Below, in pieces: positions 46,001 to 57,482 of a stretch of DNA of 64,000 bases. Both the position numbers and the translations under genes were made by a program. Under the pieces are notes generated by a model that worked only from the letters and a program-made list of their open reading frames with translations, had not been told where the DNA came from and made no database searches. Position 1 is the first letter of the stretch. The number at the start of each line of letters is the position of its first letter. Location: NCBI GenBank assembly GCA_009617715.1, contig VTFK01000143.1, forward strand, positions 372,001-436,000, written 5' to 3'. Source of the DNA: Plectrocnemia conspersa (Eukaryota; Arthropoda; Insecta; Trichoptera; Polycentropodidae).

Positions 46001-47044
46001 CGTTTTTCAGCTTTAAGGGGAGGGGATTTGCGATTGAGCTCCGCCAGATGACCAAATAATATTTTAATATATAGAGCTGATTTTTGTTATAAACATCCGA
46101 TGACCTATAAATATCTACCTTATTGTGTTCAGTTTCCGAGAAAGGGACCGTCCCCGGCGCGTCCGCCGACAAGCAGTGCAAAGGTAAAACAAAGCATGGA
46201 CTTTACCGAAGATCCCTTCAGAGACTACCGATACGAAGATCCGTTTAATTTGGAAGACCCGTTCGCTGACGTGGCAGATGCGTCTGAGCTGCCGATGGGA
46301 AAGAACGTCAAAAAAATCACTGCAGTGGATCCTTTTAGCATGTCGGAAAGTAGCATTCCGCCAAAGCCGACTAACATTACATTTTCAGCATTTGAAAGCG
46401 ACGACTTCTTCTCGTCAAAGATCAGCAGTATTAATAATAATAATAACAACAACAACAATAACGAAGCTTTCGGAGGGAGGCAGTCCGTGCCTTTGCCGAT
46501 CAACGATCCGTTTAATAAAACTGGACGCGTTTCGGCACCTATCACTAACAATGCATGGTCGACGTGGGGCGCTGGCAGCGGAGGAGGCGGCTGGGACACA
46601 GACTGCGACAATTGGGCGACAGGAGACGATTGGGCAAATTTACCTTCGCCTGCCATCGATGCCAACAAGCTCAATAACAACACTCAATCGAATGAAACGT
46701 CTCACAAATCTAAAATATACGAGCCGTGGAACAAAATCGACTCCAAGGGCTCCGATAAAGTCAGTAAATCTTTACAAAAGAAAGAAAAGTCGCCCAAACC
46801 CTTGAGCAAGTACACCAAAACCCTCAGTCAAGCCGTCTCATGGGGCAGTTTGAATAAAAGTAAAAAGTCCGGCGCCAATAATAACACTCCGCCGATACCG
46901 CCGCCTCCTCTGCCATCGGAGGAGAAGCAGTTAGCCTGGGCGGCGGCCGAGAGCAAAAGGCTCGAAGAGAAAAGGAAAGAGGAAAACGAACAATACGAAA
47001 GAGAACTAAAAATGGCGATGGCTCTCAGCATTGGGAATCATTAA
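30797..47044 (+). CDS. Eps15: Epidermal growth factor receptor substrate 15 (Eps15), endocytic adaptor
   Basis: Eps15 links AP-2, clathrin and ubiquitinated cargo at coated pits. Fifteen exons: 30797-30823, 35728-35772, 35931-36065, 36283-36381, 36446-36694, 36774-37052, 37118-37284, 37449-37617, 40115-40267, 40336-40623, 40699-40878, 41719-41865, 41940-42050, 42120-42299, 46133-47044, giving about 1046 residues. Three EH domains (about residues 10-100, 120-205, 285-365) each show the EF-hand-like core, for example [20 protein letters not shown] and [14 protein letters not shown] coiled coil spans about 391-560, and multiple DPF motifs from 600 to ~850 recruit AP-2. The C-terminus has a ubiquitin-interacting-motif-like ELKMAMALS. 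All junctions stay in frame. Skipped or alternative exons are possible in introns 8 and 14. Intron 8 hosts an opposite-strand FAM187A-like gene. A poly-Asn tract lies in the last exon. Confidence 0.93.
32257..32538. mobile_element. Fold-back (long inverted repeat) element in Eps15 intron 1
   Basis: The left arm (32257-32376) contains GGACAAAAAAATATTTTTA, CATTTGGATTGTTAAATT, AGTAGCAATCGACTTGAATTAAA and AATGAATCAATAT. The right arm (32413-32538) is its reverse complement with scattered differences, leaving a spacer of about 36 bases. The transcript of this stretch would form a ~115-bp hairpin. No coding potential and no confirmed target duplication; likely a MITE or fold-back transposon. Confidence 0.7.
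32643..32800. mobile_element. piggyBac-like terminus (TTAA flank) or MITE
   Basis: TTAA is followed by CACGTTGACTGCCGTGTCAG and a palindromic CCACCGGTGGCCGACACG. A second near-copy, CGTCGACCACTGGTGGCCGACAC, lies at 32780-32802. TTAA plus a C-R-C-G-T-T-G-A-C-T-G-C-C start resembles piggyBac termini. A related TTAACCCTTTGATCTG start with GGTGGTCGATC occurs at 38299. Only one end is visible, so the call is tentative. Confidence 0.3.
32878..32976 (-). repeat. Fragment of the GTGGCGTAGCTAG element
   Basis: Reverse complement of the left half of the element at 62074-62300: AGAAATGCTGATTTTAT, CCTGCAAAAAATGTATGGGGGGGG, GGGCGGCACATAC, and the terminal CTAGCTACGCCACTGC. It abuts, and seems to have truncated, the transposase remnant that follows. 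Confidence 0.65.
32970..33430 (+). pseudogene. Tc1/mariner-like transposase remnant
   Basis: The first part encodes an N-terminal helix-turn-helix typical of a common insect transposase family: [20 protein letters not shown], then [19 protein letters not shown]. After a frame change, 33210-33300 reads [20 protein letters not shown] followed by [13 protein letters not shown]. This matches the (D)E-HF-L-GYVNKQN-R-W block around the first catalytic aspartate. Later codons resemble the KVTVWC and GPYFF positions but are shifted and stopped. The element is inactive and lacks its C-terminus. Confidence 0.6.
33400..33871 (+). pseudogene. hAT transposase C-terminal (dimerisation) remnant
   Basis: An open frame reads [20 protein letters not shown] then [15 protein letters not shown], matching the SERVFS-AG--------L-P-NV--L-F---N signature of the hAT C-terminal dimerisation domain. 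A second frame from 33725 gives a basic helix ([11 protein letters not shown]) and an acidic tail ending at a stop at 33871. The catalytic core is absent. It directly follows the mariner-like remnant, so two unrelated transposons are joined here. Confidence 0.5.
34195..34345. repeat. Cluster of TATCG / ATCGAT motifs
   Basis: Within about 150 bases there are roughly six ATCGAT palindromes and about a dozen TATCG pentamers in both orientations. TATCGAT is the core of the DRE motif bound by DREF in flies, and clustered CGATA is bound by BEAF-32. It may equally be a worn satellite-like repeat. Located in Eps15 intron 1. Confidence 0.5.
34380..34610 (+). repeat. Dispersed repeat shared with 52835-53135
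   Basis: Shared blocks are CAAGTTATAGCC-AGA-AC-GCCCGAAATG, GGTCCAGA-GCGGC-AT-TAATT and TATTATTTTTCATAATTGAT followed by AAATACA. Order and spacing match the copy in the NRF-6 gene intron 5. Non-coding; probably a decayed DNA transposon. Confidence 0.6.
37633..40055 (-). CDS. FAM187A-like Ig-domain type I membrane protein, nested in Eps15 intron 8
   Basis: Eight exons in transcript order: 40055-40019, 39958-39759, 39703-39524, 39461-39269, 39216-39119, 39061-38939, 38002-37853, 37792-37633, all GT-AG with matching phases, giving about 379 residues (human FAM187A 413). A signal peptide ([13 protein letters not shown]) is followed by Ig domain 1 (Cys61 in SLPCQLC, Trp75 in IKWSF, Cys116 in NGIYYC). 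Next comes the family signature [10 protein letters not shown] (168-177) with a later GIC. Ig domain 2 has VCPG, VVWKIG and D-D-V-N-I-Y-S-C-W. A single membrane helix near 353-369 and a short basic tail finish the protein. Exon 6 has one surplus base near 39038-39044. The stop lies 15 bases from the Eps15 exon 8 donor. The molecular role of the family is not known to me. Confidence 0.82.
38030..38900 (+). repeat. Dispersed repeat block in a FAM187A-like intron
   Basis: The left end (38070-38160) and right end (38700-38900) carry CACTAGTATAAATATAATTTC-like and TTGGTTTGAACAGCAAATGG-type segments found in copies A and C. Between them, 38280-38760 is the inverted copy of 9715-10150, starting TTAACCCTTTGATCTG at 38299. 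This looks like one element inserted within another. Confidence 0.55.
41092..41545 (+). mobile_element. Decayed mariner element, N-terminal half
   Basis: It begins with a mariner-like terminus (AGGTTGTTCCATTAGTCTTT). Plus-strand frames then give [19 protein letters not shown], and near 41480 [21 protein letters not shown], the paired helix-turn-helix pattern of mariner transposases. Stops and frameshifts are frequent and the catalytic part is missing. It lies in Eps15 intron 11. Confidence 0.65.
44095..44540 (-). mobile_element. Decayed mariner element, C-terminal part
   Basis: Minus-strand translation reads [20 protein letters not shown] then [11 protein letters not shown], the mariner L-HPPYSPDLAPSDYHLFRSL---L-GK-F block that carries the last catalytic aspartate, here replaced by Tyr. 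Upstream (44290-44330) is [13 protein letters not shown], matching the segment before HDNARPH. It is inactive. Confidence 0.6.
44615..44875. repeat. GC-rich decayed element related to 62074-62300
   Basis: The right part (TTAAGAACCACACTACACGA then TCCATGGCGAAAATGACGCC) aligns with TTAAGAACCAAACTAGACGA and its continuation near 62225-62270. The left part has GGGCTGGATTATGTGCTTAG and GGGCGCC. The terminal inverted repeats are no longer clear. Confidence 0.45.
46430..46462 (+). repeat. AAT/AAC microsatellite encoding poly-asparagine in Eps15
   Basis: A run of AAT and AAC codons encodes about eleven consecutive Asn residues in the last Eps15 exon, between DPF-type motifs. Triplet repeats of this kind commonly vary in length between individuals. 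Confidence 0.85.
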
Positions 47045-50000
47045 TGTTTCTTTTGTCGCTTTATAACATATCGATATACATTTATTATTATTATATTATT
47101 AAATTCGGATAAAATAAAAGTGACCGGTTAAAGTTCACTCAACATGCGAGTTTGTATAGTTAAAACTCGTCAATTATCAAAAAATTCAGCATGTATAAAC
47201 AAATATTTTTTTATATATAATCGGCAATTATTGTTAACCAACATTATATACATATTTCTGTATTATACATTGTTAGATTTTTATATTATACATATTTATC
47301 TCAAGCTACTCAATGAAATATAACTAAAGAGTGAACTTGAACCGATCTTCACTCCGAGTATATTATTATATATTATACATACATACATATGTACATACCC
47401 ATATGCAATCGATAAATAATATATGTATATCTAAGTTTATCTTGGGTGTATAAATAATGTGTTGTATAATATTATTTTTTCGTTAACATTCCTTGTTTTA
47501 AAATATAACTATGTATTAACATATTTGTATTATATTGAATTCTCGTCATTGTAATGTATATTATCTATTTTTAGTTTTATGCAGTAAAAGTATGCTATAT
47601 TAATAATAATTTAACAAAAACATATCCCTCTGTAGTTTCTCGAGCAATAATTTAATAATTCTGAAAGCTGTTATTTGTGTAGTTAATTAATATTTACAAT
47701 GTTATATCAATATAATATGCACCCAATACTTGTATTTGAGAATGATTCTTATATTTAGTACTATGTCTACAATTTGTTTGTGAATTCTCATAATTTGCGA
47801 AGTTATTTTACCAAAGATGTGTGTTAAATTCGTCACGAGTGTAAGACCCGTTGATCAGTCATCGTTCATCGACATTACAGTTTCATACTGCAAGCCTAAT
47901 AAACATTTTTATTATATTTTAACAATTATTGAAGAGTGTTGGTCAAATATATTTGTTAGTGTTGGTATAAATGTACATAAACATTGAGAAACTTTTCTAG
48001 TAATAATGAGCCAGCTTTCGAAGTTACTGTGTCGATCTTTTGTGTTTTAAGTGATTTGCATAAAAAAATCATTTTTTAACTGTGATTTTTACTTTTCATT
48101 ATTATATGCTACATATATTATAAAATATACGTTTACGTTAATTCTTGTCATTTAGGTTTGTAAAAGTATTCCTCTCCGCTTATAATGACTATGTAACGAT
48201 TGTGACAAACTTGCAAAAATGAATATATAAATGTGTATGCATATGTACAAGGTGAGCAAAAAAATGAACTCGATATTACAATTAACGCATATGATTTTTT
48301 TGCTCATTTTGTATACTTTAGCGAATTGTATAGAATTGTTATTATCGGGTGTGCATACACTCATTTTGAAGTATAGTTATCTTTTATCAATAGTTTCCCC
48401 TATGTGGATGCACTTGACTATAAATATATTGTTAACTCTTTTCTAGGACATATAAAATAATTGTTGGACAGAATGCGTTGCAAGGATGTCATTTGTATTG
48501 ACGGCACAATTGCTGCCGCAACACTGTTGTCATTTATTATTTTATTGTTGAAATTATTAATTTAAACGAAATTATTATATAGAATAAATTTATAAAACTA
48601 AATATGATCGAGTAAGTTATTTAAAATAAAACACAATAAATTAATATAATCACTATATAATGAATGTTGTTGCAAACACATAATAATTGTGCTTTAAATG
48701 AATCAACAAGTTATATTAAAAAATGTTTTGGTATCGGTATCGCGATAATATAAATATAAAAATATAATATGTATCAGTTGTAGATATGAAAGTATCCATT
48801 ATTATTATTATTTTGTGGACTACATTGATATATTTTTATAATTATAAAATATAGACATTTGACAATAGAGAAGAATTTATAAAAAGTTTTTTTACGATAC
48901 GGCTTCAAAATGCTTTATTTAATTGAAAATAATGATAAATTTAAATGAAAATATTGGAATACGGAATTGTCACAAATTCATTGCTTACATTATCACACAC
49001 GAGTTATTTTTATTAATACTCATTATGTTATGTATACGTATATATATTTATATATAAATAATATAACCGCTTTTGTATTATCCTATTAATTGTATCGATG
49101 CTTAATGAATAATAAAAAAAACTCCTAATAATATCTTACAGGGTTAATAGTGTTTCAACAATGCATAACTTCACGTTGATACGTTTTTAAATGGCACGTA
49201 CAATTAAATCGATAAGATTTAAATGTATTTTAAATAGCTTGATGTTTGGCTCTGTAATGTCTAGTTTTTTTTATAACATGTAGCAACGCATTGTTATGTT
49301 TATTTATTTATTAAAAGTTGTTTTAAAGATCAGTTATCTTATTGATGCGCATCGCAATATATTACTATGTATAAATCACATTTCTTTTCAGTATTACTAT
49401 GTTCGTTAACGATCTGCAATAGATTATAAAGTGTCAATTTTTAAAACTACTATATATGAGTTTGTAAAAAGATATCAATGTTGAATAAAGTTTGTTTGTT
49501 GATTAAGTGAATAATATGTAGTTAAAAGCCTTAAATAAAACTTATGTGAGGTTATCAATCATAGTGTATTTGAGTATTGGCTTCGAATAAGTGTTTTTTA
49601 AAAAATGGTTAAAAAAAATACGATGAATAGCTAAAAAAAATGTGGTATTTGTAAAATGAAAATTGTATATTTTTCAAATTCTAACATGTATATCATTATT
49701 AGCATTTTTAGATTACACTTCATGACCAAAAATGTTTATCGTGTAGCGTTGATATAGCTAATATCATATTTTATGTTTTTAATATTTTTTAAAATAAAAC
49801 TGATACCAAAAATTTTCTCCATCGATTCTTCCGAAGCGAATTGCATAGTTTCTTCGATGATCATTACGATTGATAGCTTTCTAGCTATTCCAACGACACA
49901 GCACAACGGCTCTTCACCGTTAAGATGTTATTCTTGCGGAGCGATTGTATTGTTAATTCTGTATTGTTCTATTGTATATTATATAAATATTGAACATATT

Positions 50001-50248
50001 TATTTAATAAATTTTTATTCCTTATCATGTGTTATGTGATGTATATGCACTTGTATGAACGCATACATGCATATATAACAAATAGTTATATTTATAAATT
50101 TAATAAAAGTTAAATGACAGTTATCGATAATTAAAAAATAAATAAAAATATTTGTGATGAATAATAAATATGTACACATATGTATCTATACATGTACCAT
50201 TAAAAGTATTTAATTGTGAATGTAGATCCATCTTTATTTTTGGTTCGG
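47045..50248. other. Eps15 3' untranslated region and convergent intergenic DNA
   Basis: Very AT-rich with many AATAAA hexamers; the first for Eps15 is at 47113-47118, 69 bases after the stop. Numerous TGTA-containing sites occur, but in DNA of this composition they carry little weight. A reverse-strand AATAAA (50233-50238) lies just past the NRF-6 stop. No coding frame or RNA gene is supported. Confidence 0.45.
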
Positions 50249-53200
50249 CTATAATTTTGAATCGTACGTTATGGAGTTCAATTCTACGTCGTTTTGTTGC
50301 AGAATGTCCTTTTTCAGTTCACTGTTTATTTTTCTTTCATCCTTTTTCTTGAACAACGAATCTTGTAAATTCTTGAATGGTATTTCCACCATGATGCAAA
50401 TAGGGCATGCTATAATGTATGTTAGAGTCACACTTGATGCAAACATGCATATCTACAATTACAAAATTAAATTTTAGACACAATATTGAGTCAAATAAAT
50501 AGAGTGACTTACTATATTAAATTCTATGATTTCAAACGGCGCTCTGATCAATCCGACGAATGTTCTTTGAGGTATTGTATGCAGCAAAAATGCTATGAAT
50601 GTTAACCTGCCGAGTACCTGAAATCCACTCCATTCGACTATTCCTCTAGCAAATTCTGAAATAGAATAAATATAACAAAATGTGACTACATTTAGCTTTA
50701 CTATTTTTTTCTCCTGGAAAAAGCTGAAATGATGTCCCTGGACTAATTTAGCTAACGAAGTTATCTGAGATATTGACGCAGTAAATTTTTAAGAAAATCA
50801 CAGCTACAAAAACTTCTTAAAAAAAGCTTAATATAAATGTATACAAAACAATTTATGTATAATACAGATTGTGATACACAATCACTAAAAAAAAAAAAAA
50901 AAAATTCGGCTATAATCCTCTCGTGTAATGATCAACTAAATGTGAACCACCTTAAAATATAGGTTAATAATGGAAAGGAGCCCTGACCATTCAACGTTTG
51001 TAATGCTGCGTTTGTAATATGCTCTTCAAAATCAAAACCAGCTGTATAAAAATGACCTGACTTAAAATTCTAAATAAGTTGCCGGAGAAAGACAACTAAT
51101 ACTGTAACATGTAAACAGCTGGATCAAGTAACTCAAGATAAATAAAGAAATATTCACCATTTATGTTTACTTTCAAACAACTTGGTTTTGCTCATTTTCA
51201 CATAAACAAAACTTATCTCATGCTTTATAATAAAAAAAACTACTCACTCTCAACTTTGTGAACGAAACCCAACAGTACAATTCCGCATATAATGAAGTTC
51301 CAAACTATCTTGTATAATGCTGTGTAAGCAGCCTCCACAAACGGCTTACTTGTATAATTATCAACGTAAAAGATAGCACCTGATATAATTAACGAAACAC
51401 CCAACGGATACGCTGCATAGAAAAGTATCAAATACCACTGAAAATCATACAATAAAATATCTTGACTCAATATTCTATTAGTGGAATTAAATTGAATTAT
51501 TTTACCCTTTTCCCTTTAAATGTGATTTTATTTTTATCAAAATAATACTGAATAAATCCAATTATAAGGCCGACTGTATATCCACCCATGTTTCCATTTA
51601 GAGTTGCATATAAATTCCTAAACGTCGGATCAGTGTTGAATAGATTTCTAAATACTCTGCAATCAAAATATTGATTAGAAACCAAACAAGGTTAACAGCT
51701 GCCTCATTTAGAGGGATGAAACATACTCCGGTGATTGTGGAATTATTGGATACCATCCGTTTATGTATGTTAATGTAAAAGGTAGAAGTATTGAGATTGT
51801 CAACATGATGCTCAATAAAATCTTCTTGCTGTTTGGATACTTCCAAACTATCGTCATTATCAATGCACCGATGCAAAATAATTGAGTATCGGCTGCTAAA
51901 TACCTGAATTTAGTTGATTATATCAGCTACATTGTTTGTTATATCGTACTATAAGATATCTTACCATGACTCCGGCATACACAAGTGTGCTCCATGTACG
52001 TAATTATTTATATATAACAAATTTGCCCACCAATAGTTGCTGCAAACCTCCGCTTCGTCCATCACCACAAATCTCCATTGTGGTCCGAAGCTCATTTTTG
52101 TATTTATGGTTACTATATAACCTAGTATTATTGCGTAGACTGGTGTCAATCTGAAATGTATGAGTCAAATGTATTTAGCTCGAAACCCTGAGCGTTACCC
52201 AGAGTTAATTTGATATTATAGTAAACATTAACAATTATAATTGCTAACTCATATATAAAATGGACACATAAAACCTTTTACAATATAAGATTTAGTTTAC
52301 ATAGACTTTTAAAAAACAGCAAGTTAAAGGCAATTTATTTCTTTAATGCTTTTAGATATTTAGATTATATATATAATATAAACCTGTTGCTGATATTTAT
52401 AAGTTTATCCACAACCTCAATCTTAAAACAACTACATAATTGTACGGTGAAAAATTTTGCTTATGTTTCTGAAAAACACGTTTCTATTGAGAAAACAGTT
52501 CAATCCATAATGCATAAAAATGTCACTTAATTGCTTATTCAATACATAATAGACCAAATATAACAAAAATAGCTAGATAAGAATATTGACATGCACTATT
52601 TGATTAACAAGTAGAGTTAGATATTTAGTTCCATCACAAAATAAAGAGCTCAGCCTTAACTTGATATGAATATACTCAACACGAGCTAGATTTACATATA
52701 TGAAAAATAGTTATAACAAACACTAAAAAATGTACTCATATCAGTACCTATAAATTTAACCTAAAAATACAATATATGTACTAATATTTACCTAAGTGAA
52801 ATTGTGGAAAATTTAAAGTGTTACTTTATTGCATAGAAACAGGGCAGGCTGCAAAGGCTGCCGCCTGGGGCGCCAGTTCCACAGGGGTGCCAAAAAATCA
52901 AAATAAAGGCATAACATTTCCTTCAAAAATTAAAAACCTACATTCGCCAAGTTATAGCCGAGACACCGCCCGAAATGTATGAAAAATTGAAATGATCGGA
53001 TGCTGCCAAAGGTCCAGAGGCGGCAATTTAATTAATATTATTTTTCATAATTAATAAAATACACAAAAAAATTGTATGTTTAAAAAAAAGTTCGGAAACT
53101 AAAGTTGGATCTGAATTTAAGTTTTGTTTGACTTTAGAACGAATTAATCGCGATAGACTTATTAATGATTCATCGTTATTCATTGACCTATTTTCAGGAT

Positions 53201-56024
53201 TATTCATAAGAAATGGGATATCGAGTATTTACCTACACCACCGCTGCAATACCATCAAAATGTACGTCCGAAATCTTGGAGTCGGGTGGGTCTCCGTATA
53301 TTGCAAAAATTGATAAGACATCAAAAAACTTGATATTCCTAGGAAAGTCTGCACGACTAGTGAGCCGTTATATAGCAGTTGCATAAGCGGATCACTGTAA
53401 GGCTGAAATTCAAAGATATTAAAGGTAAAGATTTGTACAATGATGAAACAGAATCATGCCTAATTATTTAACAAAACATTCGATTGAATAGCAGATAAGT
53501 CATTATCCTTATCCGTTATTAGTCAACTCACTTCTTCGATTTTGATCGGGTTCCTTACGTATCCATGCGAAATTATAAGGGTGACGTGAGAAAATATTAC
53601 TGCTAGCATGGTAAGAAAACGCATTCCTTGTATGCATCGAAAAGATTGTTTCGATTTGTCTTCAGAATCATCTTTTGATCTTTGCTTCGGCATCAACTTA
53701 TACCAGTTCGCTATGATCGAGAACGACAGCAGTAATCGGTTACCTGTAAACAAATTATACGCTATGTTATTATTGCATTAGATAATTAATGGTTGAAACT
53801 TGGATTTACATTTTACTTTATCATTTATGTTAGTAATATAATTAACGATCGCGTCTTCCACGCTAGGGAAATAAAAGGCAATTATAGATGTTTATGGTGA
53901 AGGTAATGTGGACCTACGCATTTCCGTATTTAATCAAGCTTACAAATTAATTTAAAATTTACATAAAATTGACACTTTTTTAACTTTTAGATTACCATTC
54001 ATAAATCAGAGTTTATTGACAACATTTACGAAATCAATATATTGTAAATGGAGCACTAATAACAATATTGATGAAGCAGTATAAAAATATTGACTAAAAT
54101 GATTGATAAACTGATGAAAATATAAAGCAGGAAGTTAATTATTATTAATTAATTGGAACATATTAGGGTGTAAAACAAATAAATTATAACTCTCAACGAT
54201 AAAGATCAGTAAATTAGAGACCCATTAATAAAATACGAATTAAGATAGTTTGGAAAAATGTTTAACTAAAGAGAAATTTCAGGAGAGGTATTCTACATAA
54301 CTATTATAGATGGATTTAATTGCGATTGGAACAGTAAAAAAGAGATAAAACTTTTTTAATAGATAAATTAGTTTTATTAGATATGGTGGTTAAAGTCTTG
54401 GAATGGGTAAAAAAATCCTTCCTACACGGAAATTAAAAAAACATAATTGAAGTGAGAAATGTATTTATCAGGAAGTGTTTCAATTCCTAATTAGGACTAA
54501 AATTATATAATATGATTCATAAAAAATAACTTTAGGGACATTGAAAAGTGGTTCTATGTTAATAAATTGTTTATTTTTGTGAAAACAGATATGTAAGATA
54601 TAAATTAAGATATTTATTCAAGTTTCTTTTGAAGCAGTTTAAGGCCGAAAATGGTGCCTTTCTATGAAATTGCTACTAGAGATTAAACATGGTCTCACTA
54701 ACCCCAACCGAAAACCATGAAAGCGAAAAGGAAAAAAAAATCGCATACAATTATGGGTAAGTTTCAAACATTGCGTGCCCATGGAAGATAGAATTACCAC
54801 TAATACACATGCAGATCTTCTCAAGAATCATGATTAAAAGTGACGTAGACCTTTTGAGTATGTTTTGCTGCAACACTACAATGCTACAGTTCAACAGTTA
54901 CGACAATCTGAAATTTGTTATTTTTTTCTGGTATCCATGCACTTTCATATATTAAACGCCATGGAAACAGGGTAGAAAATGAATGTCCATTTATACCTTT
55001 TCCTTTATGAAAATTTAAGGTTTTCTCTTTAATCTGTAGTATAAAACATTTCTAATATCTATAAAAATCTTTTTCTGCGGACCAATATGAATTAGCGTCC
55101 TAAAATTATTGTGTATTTAAATATGTTTTCTTGTATTAAAAAATGTATTTTTTAAAATATTGCACATGCAGAGAGCAATGGAATATGTTTGTGTTTACTT
55201 AACTATTTCTCAAATATATGAAAACAAACATTTTTAAAAATGTCTACAGCTACTGGAAAACGTAAGTGGAAGGACATCTTCAAGCGCATAAGGAACGACA
55301 GAATAGAGAGTGAGTAAACTATAATACAAAAAATAATAAATTCTCACCTACCATTTTCGGTACGTCTTCTCATCAACATTAAGTGATAGACAGTACCTAT
55401 TAAGTTAACCAAAAATAAAACAAACACAATGATAACGTATATCCAATCCTCTATCGCATACTTTGGTCGTGAATTTTTATCTTCGCAATACACCAATGAA
55501 ACATTTCCATTCATTGCATACATTTCTTCTAAATTTCTATTGATGCATTCGCTCAGCCTCTGTTTGAAGCTTTCGCTATTTGGATCTAAATCTACTGTCA
55601 TATTGCAAGTGGTCGTTACACAAATGCCTTTATGCAAAATGTCGTGTCTGTAATGCTTCAAGGTGTATGCGCTGAAATTCTATAAAAAAACATCAGGTTT
55701 ATATTTGCATTCATACTAATGATTAACAATTTCATATATTATCGTATTGTTCCGTACCTTAATTTGATACCATAAATCGGATGGATTTGTAGTTGTCAAA
55801 GTGGTATCTGTGAGACAATATAGACCGTTTGTCTTAAGCAAGCAAGAGTCGAAATCGTCCATTGTGAACAAATCCGGCATTTTATAATACTCATTTTCTG
55901 TAAAATATATTAGATATAAACTCATGATTTAATTAATTGTACGTTTATGTTAGTACCAACCGTCGATTACTTCCGAACTGCAAGTTTTAAAAAACAGTAC
56001 CAACACGAAGCAAAATTTGAACAT
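50249..56024 (-). CDS. Nose-resistant-to-fluoxetine-6-like acyltransferase (acyltransferase 3 family)
   Basis: NRF-6 family proteins are multi-pass membrane proteins with an extracellular N-terminal NRF domain and an acyltransferase 3 domain; in nematodes they affect lipid and drug uptake. Eleven exons: 56024-55961, 55897-55758, 55679-55352, 53743-53532, 53402-53233, 52150-51965, 51903-51727, 51656-51506, 51437-51248, 50655-50513, 50452-50249, giving 654 residues. A signal peptide (MFKFCFVLVLFFKTCSS) precedes a Cys-rich NRF region with DDFDSCLLKTNGLYCL and KGICVTTTCN. A first membrane helix lies at IYVIIVFVLFLVNLIG, and FRCIQGMRFLTMLAVIFSH opens the acyltransferase domain. NGSLVVQTFLGISSFLMSYQ, RLTPVYA and LGRLTFIAFLLHT follow. 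Frames and phases join throughout. The exact substrate is unknown. Intron 5 carries a dispersed repeat. Confidence 0.9.
52835..53135 (+). repeat. Dispersed repeat shared with 34380-34610
   Basis: Starts around GGGCAGGCTGCAAAGGCTGC and CCGCCTGGGGCGCC, then CCAAGTTATAGCCGAGACAC, GGTCCAGAGGCGGCAATTTA and TTATTTTTCATAATTAAT. The match to the Eps15 intron copy starts at 52955. The left GC-rich part resembles degraded ends of hAT-like elements. Confidence 0.6.
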
Positions 56025-56320
56025 TTTGGCAAATGTTTTTTTTTTAACCCGTTTCAACGTCGTGTGTATCTACTCTAAGACACATCGCGAGACTGATATG
56101 ACAAATTACCATTGGCTGAGAAATCGAATTTTCTCGTTCACCTCGATCACAACACGACTCAAATTACGTTGGCTGCGGACATGAAACGTGGAAAATCGCG
56201 GAAAAACAACGCATAAGACCGTAATCATAGTAGGCACATGATAAAAACTCACGTACCAAAGAAAAAGCCTTTAATTCACTTAAAAACGTTAATCATTTGA
56301 AAAAAATATTTCTCCGTAGC

Positions 56321-57482
56321 TAGGGATTCCAATCCCGGGATCCCGAACGATTTTCAATACCCGATGAGTCCCGGGTAGGGATTCCAATCCCGGGCCAAAA
56401 TTTTGATCCCGGGATTTCGGTATTGCAATTAGTCGATCCCGGGACCAGTCCCGGGATAATTTTCATGTTATTTTATCGATAAAAATAATTTAAAATGAAA
56501 AATACAATATATTTTTACATCCGTTTTTTATAACGAACAATGTATAAAGTACGTATAATTTTAGTCTTGGACTTAAAATAGAAAATAATATAATAAAAAT
56601 AAAAAAGGGAAAGGTCTTATTTATTTATTTGAGAAGATAAAAAATGAACTTTTGACAATGTATGTACATATGTATATTCATAGACACAATTAATGGAAAA
56701 CATTATTTTGAATAAGACTCACGAAGTAACATCAAAGCATCAAGCGTTTCATTATTTAGCTTTGACGATTTTCTGATTTTTGTTCCTAAGCAGCCTGCTG
56801 CTGAAAAGGGATTACGTTCAGACTCCACAGCCTCATCGATTACAGAAAAATCGTGCGGGATCGCGGGAGTTTGGATTGGAACGAAATATAACGATTTTGT
56901 CAAAAATAATTCGATTTTCGGATTGATAAATCAATCAATCCAAAATTCGAATTATGTTTGACAAAATCATTATATTTCGTGTACAAAAATCGTTCGGGAT
57001 CACGTGTCATCGGGATTGAATCTTTGAGATTGTGAGTCTGAACGGATTGTTTTTATCAGCAGGCTGCTTAGGAACCAAAATCAGATCAAGGCTAAATGAT
57101 GAAACGCTTGATGCTTTGATGTTACTTCGTGAGTTTTATTCAAAATAATGTTTTCCATTAATTGGGTCTATGAATGTACATATGTACATACATTGTCAAA
57201 AGTTAATTTTTTATCTTCTCAAATAAATATATAAGACCTTCCCTTTTTTATTTTTATTATATTATTGTCTATTTTAAGCCCAAGACTAAAATTATACGTA
57301 CTTTATACATTGTACGTTATAAAAAACAGATGTAAAAATATATTGTATTATTCATTTTAAATTATTTTTATCGATAAAATAACATGAAAATTATCCCGGG
57401 GCTGGTCCCGGGATCCCGGGATCGACTAATTGCAATACCGAAATCCCGGGATCAATATTTTGCCCCGGGATTGGAATCCCTA
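56321..57482. mobile_element. ~1.1-kb fold-back hAT derivative with near-perfect 8-bp target duplications
   Basis: Both ends read TAGGGATTCCAATCCCGGG inward (left 56321 and again at 56376; right end 57482). From 56376 to 57482 the DNA is one long inverted repeat centred near 56929, with arms of ~550 bases and an A+T-rich dyad (GATTGATAAATCAATCAATC) at the middle. Each arm carries the C-terminal hAT dimerisation code. The left arm, minus strand, reads ESERNPFSAAGCLG then LNNETLDALMLLRE (56703-56903); the right arm has the same code on the plus strand with more damage (57040-57145). Flanks are CTCCGTAG (56312-56319) and CTCCGTAC (57483-57490), 7 of 8 identical. No catalytic core remains, so it would need an outside transposase. 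Confidence 0.82.

Larger units (their letters stand above)
42300..46132 (+). other. Eps15 intron 14
   Basis: A 3.8-kb intron between the proline-rich exon 14 and the last exon. It contains a mariner fragment, a GC-rich decayed element, and otherwise AT-rich DNA. The plus-strand frame at 43519-43722 is a run of hydrophobic residues produced by T-rich sequence and is not called. The minus-strand frame at 45508-45831 has no recognisable domain. Confidence 0.5.

Noticed and set aside
46225..46805. Long open frames antisense and out of frame to the last Eps15 exon
   Set aside because: Shadows of the real Eps15 frame, which carries DPF motifs; the leucine run in the antisense frame is just the poly-Asn tract read backwards.
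54639..54824. Minus-strand frame with a signal-peptide-like start in NRF-6 intron 3
   Set aside because: No downstream exon, no domain, and it lies in the correct strand only by chance within an intron.
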